NCBI GenBank assembly: GCA_017546125.1
Contig: JAFYXO010000018.1
Coordinates: 1 to 39,041 of the forward strand
Origin: Bacteroidales bacterium
GTDB lineage: Bacteria; Bacteroidota; Bacteroidia; Bacteroidales; UBA932
DNA: 39,041 nt
Direction: 5' to 3'
Shown here: piece by piece, positions 25,623 to 31,942 of the stretch
Position numbering within the stretch: the first letter of the stretch is position 1
How the letters are laid out: each line of letters starts with the position of its first letter
Program-made: the position numbers and the translations under genes
Notes under the pieces: generated by a model
The model's input: only the letters and a program-made list of their open reading frames with translations
The model's database searches: none
Told to the model about the DNA's origin: nothing

Positions 25623-26237
25623 ATGCATATAGCTATTGCTGGAAATATCGGAAGTGGTAAAACCACCCTTACAAACTTGTTGTCAAAACATTACGGCTGG
25701 GAGCCCAAATTTGAGGATGTCGATTTCAACCCTTACCTTTCCGACTTCTACAACGATATGAGACGCTGGTCATTCAATGTTCAGGTCTACTTCCTTAACC
25801 GCCGTTTCGAAGATGTGGTGGCTATCCGCAACAGCAATAAAAACGTAATCCAGGACAGGACCATCTACGAAGATGCACGAATCTTCGCCCCCAACCTCCA
25901 CGCCATGGGCCTTATGGATTCAAGGGACTTTGAAAATTATTCATCCCTTTTCAACCTTATGACCTCACTGGTAAAGGCTCCCGATCTTATCATCTACCTC
26001 AAATCATCCATCCCAAATCTTGTGGCACAGATCCAGAAGAGGGGTCGCGAATACGAGAGCAGTATCCGTATCGACTACCTGAAAGGTCTCAACGACCGCT
26101 ATGAAGAGTGGATTGAGAACTATAAGGACGGCCCACTATTGGTGGTAAATGTAGATGATCTCAAGTTCGAAGAGAACCCAGAGCACCTCAGCCAGATTAT
26201 CGACCGTATCGACGCACAGCTGTACGGACTATTTTAA
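25623..26237 (+). CDS. Deoxynucleoside kinase (dAdo/dGuo kinase type)
   Basis: A 204-aa P-loop kinase of deoxyribonucleoside salvage. MHIAIAGNIGSGKTTLTNLL is the N-terminal Walker A, WSFNVQVYFLNRRFEDV is the substrate-binding helix, IQDRTIYEDARIFA carries the DR[ST] motif with the conserved Arg, and KRGREYESSI is the lid Arg region. Substrate preference (dA, dG, dC) cannot be read off. It is monocistronic, divergent from the MBL hydrolase gene, and is the last conserved gene before the Rpn island. Confidence 0.9.
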   Translation: MHIAIAGNIGSGKTTLTNLLSKHYGWEPKFEDVDFNPYLSDFYNDMRRWSFNVQVYFLNRRFEDVVAIRNSNKNVIQDRTIYEDARIFAPNLHAMGLMDSRDFENYSSLFNLMTSLVKAPDLIIYLKSSIPNLVAQIQKRGREYESSIRIDYLKGLNDRYEEWIENYKDGPLLVVNVDDLKFEENPEHLSQIIDRIDAQLYGLF

Positions 26238-26310
26238 AATATTCACAAGTCAGCACTAAGCACAGCTCCGCCATTATTCATACACACTCTGGTAGGGTTT
26301 CATGATACAA

Positions 26311-26338
26311 ACACCCGAACGGGGTCGGGTGTGATGGG
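26311..26338 (+). repeat. Copy 1 of a 28-base direct repeat bracketing the Rpn locus
   Basis: ACACCCGAACGGGGTCGGGT followed by GTGATGGG matches 28020-28047 at 25 of 28 positions, same orientation. It contains an 8-bp hairpin (26311-26318 with 26325-26332). It lies between the deoxynucleoside kinase stop and the duplicated Rpn tail. Confidence 0.6.
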
Positions 26339-26365
26339 TGTATTATATATTATATATGAAAGGTC

Positions 26366-26596
26366 TTATGCAGACAAAGCCTCTATTTCAGCTTCTGTAA
26401 GACCGGTATGTCTGGACACATCACATACGGACATACCACTACCAAGCAGACTCTTAGCCACTTCAAACAAGCCTTCCTTTCGGCCTTCTGCTTTTCCTTT
26501 TGCCATTCCCTCAGCTACTCCTTCAGCTCTTCCTTCGGCTCTGGCTTTCTGTTCGGCTGTGCGACGTATGTTGATTTCATCTCGCTCTGTTATCAT
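26366..26596 (-). CDS. Free-standing Rpn C-terminal domain ORF (duplicate)
   Basis: This 76-aa frame begins MITERDEINIRRTAEQKARA and repeats residues 230-305 of the upstream Rpn protein almost exactly: a charged AEG/KG tetrapeptide-repeat helix, then a small helical motif (SLLGSGMSVCDVSRHTGLTE). The nuclease domain is missing. It is in the same frame as the full-length gene, past its TAA stop, and 22 codons separate that stop from this Met. It could be a silent remnant of a tandem duplication. It could also be a separately made C-terminal protein, since in E. coli Rpn genes a small C-terminal product made from an internal start acts as antitoxin to the nuclease. Expression is not shown by the sequence. 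Confidence 0.55.
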   Translation of the reverse strand: MITERDEINIRRTAEQKARAEGRAEGVAEGMAKGKAEGRKEGLFEVAKSLLGSGMSVCDVSRHTGLTEAEIEALSA

Positions 26597-26660
26597 ATCG
26601 TGTTCATATTTTTCCCGTTTCTCTGGACTGAACTGAGCGATCTCCGCGGCCTGAAAGAGT
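26379..26660 (-). repeat. Tandem in-frame duplication, downstream copy
   Basis: This 282-bp unit repeats 26673-26954 with a period of 294 bp (98 codons). By hand I count six substitutions outside the AEG-repeat block, where the order of 12-bp units differs but total length does not. Similarity stops sharply at both ends, as expected from a recent tandem duplication. Confidence 0.85.
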
Positions 26661-27577
26661 TATCCTAATAGCGCCTCTATCTCAGCTTCTGTAAGACCGG
26701 TGTGTCTGGACACATCACATACGGACATACCACTGCCAAGCAGACTCTTAGCCACTTCAAACAAGCCTTCCTTTCGGCCTTCAGCTCTTCCTTCTGCTTT
26801 TCCTTTTGCAATCCCCTCGGCTACTCCTTCAGCTCTGGCTTTCTGTTCGGCTGTGCGACGAATGTTGATTTCATCTCGCTCTGTTATCATATCGTGTTCG
26901 TATTTTTCCCGTTTCTCTGGACTAAACTGAGCGATCTCCGCGGCCTGAAAGAGTCTCTCAAATACGCTCCTCCTCAATTCTAATGGCAAACTATCGAGTT
27001 TACTCATATACCTCAGAGCGTAACACCACTTATCTATGATACTGCTACAATCTTCCAAACGCTTCTCAAAGCGCTTCAGTTCTACAAAGATAAGAGAAAT
27101 TGTTTCACATACCACCTCACCGGTATACTTTTCTCTGAATGTATAATCCGAAATGAATCTGTCCCTCCACATTTCACTTCTACGGTCAAAACTGTCTACG
27201 GCTAATATGCCGATAAGATAAACCGGTGGAATATCATAACTTTCATCACCCTTGCTCGTCTTCATATCATAAACCTTAGAACTGTATGAGACACATCGCT
27301 GAAAAAAATTGGCTTGATCATATCGCTGCATCTCTATTATAAATGAGGTCCCATCCTCATCTTCACACCGTAAATCAAGTTTAACAGACTTATTACTCTG
27401 TGTCAACCCCTCTATCTCTGTAGTGGCATAGGTAAGATTCTTGACCCTTCTCCCCTGCGGTAAAAATGCATTGAGAAAATCTATCAACACCGGCTTATTG
27501 TCCTGATCTCCAAACACTGCCTTAAATCCACTATTGGACAGTATGTCCACATAACGTTGTTTCTCTTGAGTCATCAT
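26660..27577 (-). CDS. Rpn family PD-(D/E)XK nuclease / putative transposase
   Basis: The paired ATGs at 27577 and 27574 give about 305 aa; the open frame to 27610 is less likely used. Residues 1-150 are the PD-(D/E)XK nuclease domain, with D68 in KLDLRC and E82-M-Q84 in SFIIEMQRYDQ as likely catalytic residues. The middle section, FVELKRFEKR to RLFQAAE, is typical of the family, and residues 230-305 form a charged AEG-repeat helix plus a C-terminal helical motif. E. coli Rpn proteins are DNA endonucleases that raise RecA-independent recombination and can act in phage defence. No transposon ends are seen. The last 98 codons are duplicated downstream. It sits in a 1.9-kb accessory patch between two conserved genes. 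Confidence 0.88.
   Translation of the reverse strand: MMTQEKQRYVDILSNSGFKAVFGDQDNKPVLIDFLNAFLPQGRRVKNLTYATTEIEGLTQSNKSVKLDLRCEDEDGTSFIIEMQRYDQANFFQRCVSYSSKVYDMKTSKGDESYDIPPVYLIGILAVDSFDRRSEMWRDRFISDYTFREKYTGEVVCETISLIFVELKRFEKRLEDCSSIIDKWCYALRYMSKLDSLPLELRRSVFERLFQAAEIAQFSPEKREKYEHDMITERDEINIRRTAEQKARAEGVAEGIAKGKAEGRAEGRKEGLFEVAKSLLGSGMSVCDVSRHTGLTEAEIEALLG
26673..26954 (-). repeat. Tandem in-frame duplication, upstream copy (within rpn)
   Basis: This is the part of the rpn coding sequence from LFQAAE to near the C-terminus that is repeated at 26379-26660. The gene's own stop codon (TAA, 26660-26662) lies in the junction, and the frame is kept across it. Confidence 0.85.
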
Positions 27578-28109
27578 AATAAATAATCGTTTAAAATTCT
27601 GTGAATGCAATATTCCAACTTATTATTTACTTTTTCTGTCATATTCTACAACACTTTCATCTGTTTACTTCTTTGTACGTTCTGTCATAATTTTAAAAAT
27701 ATGAAAAAAGGGATTTTCAGAATAATGAATTTCCCCGCATAGGCAAAATTTCAAACTATTAACAATAGATAAATGAAGCACTTACTACAGCAGAGGGTGT
27801 GGACAGGTTCTCACATTTACCTACCAGGGAATGGAAGTGTGCTTTTCATTCCCTACTAGGACATTGGCGATCTCATCACGAACAGATTAGGCACATCAAT
27901 CCTGGCTGCAGGTGCTTCTATGAGTGATTAGCGTGCCCAATCCATCTATCCTAGACGGGATTGGGAACACTTTTCCCACCTGGAGGTCCATTTTCGTGTC
28001 TAACCTCTTCGCGATTCAGACACCCGAACGTGGTCGGGAGTGACGGGATCGCCAGGTCAAGGGTATGACGGGAGTGAATTCGGTCGCGGGCTGGAAGTTC
28101 GCAATGGGA
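27578..28109. other. Non-coding, hairpin-rich stretch between rpn and radA
   Basis: No convincing ORF is present in about 530 bases. The first 200 bases are AT-rich and hold two copies of TTCTGTCATA (27634 and 27680), perhaps part of the rpn control region. From about 27820 composition changes and hairpins follow one another: 27826-27833 with 27847-27854 (AGGGAATG/CATTCCCT), 27936-27943 with 27958-27965 (CCCAATCC/GGATTGGG), 27996-28001 with 28018-28023 (GTGTCT/AGACAC), and CCCGA/TCGGG in the 28-base repeat. It may be an unrecognised structured RNA or the decayed end of a mobile element. I saw no tmRNA, SRP or RNase P signature. Confidence 0.5.
28020..28047 (+). repeat. Copy 2 of a 28-base direct repeat bracketing the Rpn locus
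   Basis: ACACCCGAACGTGGTCGGGA followed by GTGACGGG matches 26311-26338 at 25 of 28 positions. A shorter echo, TGACGGGAGTGA, follows near 28067. It lies about 60 bases from the radA stop codon. Confidence 0.6.
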
Positions 28110-29507
28110 TCACTCCTGGAAGAGGCTGCGGCAGAGGGCTGCGATGTTGGACACCTCTACCACCTCGATTCCTTTGGTCTTTTTGTTACGGAATTCCCCT
28201 GATGTGTTGTAAGAAGATATGTAGATTTTCTTATAGCCGAGTCGCTGTGCTTCTGCGATACGCCTGTCTATTTGCCCGACAGGGCGCAACTCGCCACTCA
28301 GACCCACCTCTGCTGCAAAACAGATACGGGGAGAGAGATTAAGGTCAAAATTCGATGAGAGGATAGCACAGATTACCGCCAGGTCACAGGCAGGATCGGA
28401 GATTTTTAAGCCTCCGGCAATATTCAGGAACACATCCTTCGCAGAGAGTTTGAACCCTGCCCTTTTTTCAAGGACAGCCAGGAGCATATTCATCCTCCTC
28501 ACATCAAACCCTGTAGCGGAGCGCTGCGGCATTCCATAAGCAGCGGTAGAGACAAGGGCCTGCACCTCGATAAGGAAAGGTCTGGTACCATCCAGCATTG
28601 CCCCTACGGCGACACCGCTCAAATCGTCATCATGCATCGGGGTCAGAATCTCTGAAGGGTTGCTCACCTGTCTGAGGCCGCTGTTGAGCATCTCGAAAAT
28701 GGCAAGCTCCGCAGTAGAGCCGAACCTGTTCTTTATGCTGCGCAATATTCTGTATGCATGTCGGGTATCCCCTTCAAACTGCAGAACCACATCCACAATG
28801 TGCTCCAGGACCTTCGGTCCGGCAATAGATCCCTCTTTGGTGATATGTCCGATAAGGATCACCGGCACATTGCTCTCTTTGGCATAGCGAAGTAATGCAG
28901 ATGCACATTCACGCACCTGGGTCACTGAGCCGGGGGATGAATCGAGGGCTTCAGAGTATATTGTCTGTATCGAGTCAATTATAAGTAGCTCCGGGGCTGT
29001 CTCCTTGGCTATGGAGATAATGTTCTCAAGAAGGGTCTCACCGAGAACCAGACAATTGGAGAGTTCATCCTCCTTGCCACCGGAGAGTCTCTGCGCCCTG
29101 AGTTTTATCTGGCGTGGCGACTCCTCTCCCGAAACATACAGAGTCCTCAAAGAGGGGCACCCGAGGGGAATCTGAAGGGATAAGGTCGATTTGCCGATAC
29201 CGGGTTCACCACCGATAAGGATCATCGAACCACGGACAAGACCACCTCCAAGGATACGCTCTATCTCTTCATTGCCGATGGAGATTCTGCTCTCTTGAGT
29301 GATATCAATCTCATTTATAGGGGTAGGTCTGGCGTCTGAAATCTTCAGAAGAGACCTGCTGCGGTCGCCCGAAGAACTTTTCGCGGAGGTGGCTTTAGGC
29401 TCCTCTACCATAGTATTCCATTCACCGCACGCGGGGCATCTCCCCATCCATTTCGGACTCTCATTGCCACAAGAGGAACAAAACCACACTGTTTTACTTT
29501 TTGCCAT
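28110..29507 (-). CDS. radA: DNA repair protein RadA
   Basis: RadA (Sms) is a RecA-like hexameric helicase that extends D-loops in recombination. The 465-aa protein has an N-terminal zinc finger CSSCGNESPKWMGRCPACGEW, Walker A GGEPGIGKST near residue 100, the diagnostic KNRFG motif in SIKNRFGSTAELAIFEM, and a C-terminal Lon-like domain (FLNIAGGLKISDPACDLAV). All features are intact. It appears monocistronic and is divergent from the serine hydrolase gene. Confidence 0.95.
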   Translation of the reverse strand: MAKSKTVWFCSSCGNESPKWMGRCPACGEWNTMVEEPKATSAKSSSGDRSRSLLKISDARPTPINEIDITQESRISIGNEEIERILGGGLVRGSMILIGGEPGIGKSTLSLQIPLGCPSLRTLYVSGEESPRQIKLRAQRLSGGKEDELSNCLVLGETLLENIISIAKETAPELLIIDSIQTIYSEALDSSPGSVTQVRECASALLRYAKESNVPVILIGHITKEGSIAGPKVLEHIVDVVLQFEGDTRHAYRILRSIKNRFGSTAELAIFEMLNSGLRQVSNPSEILTPMHDDDLSGVAVGAMLDGTRPFLIEVQALVSTAAYGMPQRSATGFDVRRMNMLLAVLEKRAGFKLSAKDVFLNIAGGLKISDPACDLAVICAILSSNFDLNLSPRICFAAEVGLSGELRPVGQIDRRIAEAQRLGYKKIYISSYNTSGEFRNKKTKGIEVVEVSNIAALCRSLFQE

Positions 29508-29540
29508 AACCTTTTCTCTCTATTTGAAAGCAAATTTAAC

Positions 29541-29548
29541 TATATTTG
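29541..29548 (+). promoter_or_regulatory. Possible -7 element of the serine hydrolase gene
   Basis: TATATTTG fits TAnnTTTG, 23 bases before the ATG. The only TTTG upstream (29523-29526) is 14 bases away, closer than usual, so support is partial. Confidence 0.45.
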
Positions 29549-29571
29549 TGGATAAATAAATCAATCACGAC

Positions 29572-31140
29572 ATGAAGAAATTCTTTTTTACCCTAACCTT
29601 CGCCCTGTTATCTTTCTCATGGGCAGGTTATTCACAAAACGAGTGTTCAAATGACAAGATCCTCGCCACTCTGGATGAGTATATCCAGCAAGTGAAGCAG
29701 GGGTGGGAAATCCCCGGAATGGCAGTCTCTGTAATCAAGGATGGAGAGATGGTATTCTCCAAAGGTTATGGTGTAAAGGAGATGGGCAAGGATGTAGCGG
29801 TGGAGAGCAGCTCCATCTTCCAGATCGGATCGGTATCCAAGTCATTCACAGCAGCAGTCATGGCTTCTGTTGTGGACGAGGGGCTCGTATCCTGGGACGA
29901 CACAGTGAAGAACATCCTCCCCGATTTCAGATGGGGTGATGAGTATGTGGAGAACAATATGCAGGTGAAGGACCTTATGACCCACAAGACCGGTATCGGT
30001 GGTCAGGTAGGTACATATATCCCTAATGTAGGTTATGACAGGGATGACGTATACAAGATGATGGGTCTTATCAAACCAAAATACCAGTTCCGCCACACAT
30101 ACGCCTACAACAACATCACTTTCATCATAGCTGAGAAAGTGATTGAGAAGGTTACCGGAAAAACATGGGAAGAGAACATAAGGACCAGAATTTTCGAACC
30201 ACTTGGAATGACCTCTTCAAGTGTCAACGGATACGGCTCAGATGTGGAGAACGGCTTTGTGGATGCAGGCGACAGGGCATGTGTACCTCACGAGTTCTAC
30301 TATGTTCCCGACAAGATGCATGTGGCACCTCTATATGGTGACGAGAGGGCTTTGTGGTGGGAGACTGTAATCGGCCCTGCCGGAAGTGTCAACTCTACAG
30401 TGGAGGATATGGCCAAATATGCACAGTTCCACCTTGACCTTGGTAAAGTAGGGGAAAAACAGGTTATCTCTGAGAGACAGATGAAATATCTCCATAAAGG
30501 ACAGACTATCGTATCACAGTCAGATGACTACATCAGACTTTACGGTCATTGCTGGTTTGTAGAGCAGAATGACAGATACAGACTTCTTTTCCATACAGGT
30601 ACCACATGGGGATTCACCGCCATCTGCGCATTTGTACCTGAACTTGATTTGGGTCTGGTAGTTCTCTGCAACAGTGAAGTTCCTTCAGATCCACGCTATG
30701 CCATCATGCGCAAAACCATAGACCTGTATCTTGGCGACGGTGTAGAGAGGGACTACAATGCAGAATACCTCGCATCATGGTGGGAGTCTGAGAGAAAGGA
30801 CCAGGCAGAGAAAGAGAAGAATAAGAAACCTGTAGAGGTTATCCCTGCACCAAATCCTAAAGCCCTCGTAGGCCACTACCACAAAGGTCCCCTTTTCGGA
30901 TGTGCCGAAGTGGAGCTTGAAGATGGAAAACTTTACATCAAAGTGGGCAAGAAAGGGTGGAAACGCGAACTTACACACGTCAATGGTCTTGAATATTCTT
31001 TCCGTTCAGACGGATACGCATTCCCCGTAACATTCACCATGGATGAAAAGGGTAAAAAAGCTGTCAAACTGGAGGTGGACTTCCACAATGGAGACGGAAA
31101 CAACTTCGGACCTTGGGAGAGAGAACACGACCACCATTAG
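29572..31140 (+). CDS. Exported serine hydrolase, beta-lactamase (class C/PBP) fold with C-terminal DUF3471-like domain
   Basis: A 522-aa protein with a signal peptide (MKKFFFTLTFALLSFSWAGY). The PF00144 domain (about 30-390) has IPGMAVSVIKDGEMVFSKGYG, the S-x-x-K motif at S87-K90 in GSVSKSFTA, a Y-x-N-type tyrosine in YAYNN (Y179) and HTGTTWGF for the third motif. A separate C-terminal domain (about 415-522, VGHYHKGPLFGCAEVELEDG) resembles DUF3471. Relatives include esterases, D-amino-acid amidases and peptidases; true beta-lactamase activity is not implied. The gene precedes an exported C26-type hydrolase by 25 bases and the two probably form an operon. Confidence 0.9.
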   Translation: MKKFFFTLTFALLSFSWAGYSQNECSNDKILATLDEYIQQVKQGWEIPGMAVSVIKDGEMVFSKGYGVKEMGKDVAVESSSIFQIGSVSKSFTAAVMASVVDEGLVSWDDTVKNILPDFRWGDEYVENNMQVKDLMTHKTGIGGQVGTYIPNVGYDRDDVYKMMGLIKPKYQFRHTYAYNNITFIIAEKVIEKVTGKTWEENIRTRIFEPLGMTSSSVNGYGSDVENGFVDAGDRACVPHEFYYVPDKMHVAPLYGDERALWWETVIGPAGSVNSTVEDMAKYAQFHLDLGKVGEKQVISERQMKYLHKGQTIVSQSDDYIRLYGHCWFVEQNDRYRLLFHTGTTWGFTAICAFVPELDLGLVVLCNSEVPSDPRYAIMRKTIDLYLGDGVERDYNAEYLASWWESERKDQAEKEKNKKPVEVIPAPNPKALVGHYHKGPLFGCAEVELEDGKLYIKVGKKGWKRELTHVNGLEYSFRSDGYAFPVTFTMDEKGKKAVKLEVDFHNGDGNNFGPWEREHDHH

Positions 31141-31165
31141 AATTAATTAAAACACAGATTATAAT

Positions 31166-31942
31166 ATGAAAAGAGTACTGATTGGGATTATATCCCTTCT
31201 ATTTGCCGGCAGCTTGTTGGCACAACCTATCATCGGTGTATCATCTACAGCCTCTTCAGGTTCTGCAAGCGCCCCACTCACCTATATCAACGCCATTAAA
31301 AATGCAGGTGGCGTACCACTTGTCATCCCTATGACCACTGACGAAGTACAGCTTGACGCTATCCTCAACACTATCACCGGTCTTGTAATGACAGGTGGAG
31401 AGGATGTCAATCCACTTAAATTCTACGGCGAGGAGCCACATCCAAGAATGGGAGAAATCGCCCCTGCAAGGGATGAATTCGACTACATCCTTATCAGAAA
31501 AGCAGTGGAAAAAGGTATCCCTGTACTTGGTATCTGCAGAGGTATGCAGATGCTTAATGTGGCACTTGGCGGCACACTTATTCAGGATATCCCTTCACAA
31601 GTGAAAGGTTCAATGGTGGATCACAGACAGGAGGCTCCATCATCTACTGCTACCCACTCTATCACTATCCAGAAAAATTCACTTCTATATAACCTTCTTA
31701 AAACTGAAAAGACAGCAGTGAACACATTCCACCACCAGGCTGTCAAGAAGGTGGCACCTTCTCTAAAGGTGATCGCTGTGGCTAAAGACGGTGTAGTAGA
31801 GGCGGTCGAGGGTACAGGCAACATGAGAGTCCTCGGACTCCAGTTCCATCCGGAAGGATTTGCAGCCCACGGGGAATGCGAGTTCTCGCCAATATTCGAG
31901 TGGCTTGTAAATGAATCTAAGATAGCCCCCTTGAATCAGTAA
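31166..31942 (+). CDS. Exported gamma-glutamyl-gamma-aminobutyrate hydrolase family protein (peptidase C26)
   Basis: A class-I glutamine-amidotransferase-like hydrolase of 258 aa. TGGEDVNPLKFYGEEPH is the PuuD-type signature, GICRGMQMLNVALGG holds the nucleophile Cys124, and GLQFHPEG holds the catalytic His. PuuD relatives cleave gamma-glutamyl bonds and are usually cytosolic. This one starts with a clear signal peptide (MKRVLIGIISLLFAGSLLAQ), so it should work in the periplasm on imported or cell-wall gamma-glutamyl compounds. The last 26 bases overlap the end of malQ on the opposite strand, and a terminator follows. Confidence 0.88.
   Translation: MKRVLIGIISLLFAGSLLAQPIIGVSSTASSGSASAPLTYINAIKNAGGVPLVIPMTTDEVQLDAILNTITGLVMTGGEDVNPLKFYGEEPHPRMGEIAPARDEFDYILIRKAVEKGIPVLGICRGMQMLNVALGGTLIQDIPSQVKGSMVDHRQEAPSSTATHSITIQKNSLLYNLLKTEKTAVNTFHHQAVKKVAPSLKVIAVAKDGVVEAVEGTGNMRVLGLQFHPEGFAAHGECEFSPIFEWLVNESKIAPLNQ

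Noticed and set aside
26331-26983. Plus-strand frames rich in Pro/Ser/Ala across the Rpn tails
   Set aside because: They are the antisense of the AEG-repeat coding region; the repetition comes from the duplicated rpn sequence, not from a real repeat protein.
26660-27577. Rpn gene as part of an active transposon
   Set aside because: Although the family is often labelled transposase, no terminal inverted repeats or target duplications were found; the nuclease reading is preferred.
27860-27931. Short frame DIGDLITNRLGTSILAAGAS in the rpn-radA gap
   Set aside because: Stops on both sides leave about 23 codons with no start, and it lies among hairpins; probably chance.
26311-28050. CRISPR array, suggested by repeats and hairpins
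   Set aside because: Only two imperfect copies of the 28-base repeat exist, 1.7 kb apart, with no regular spacers and no cas genes.
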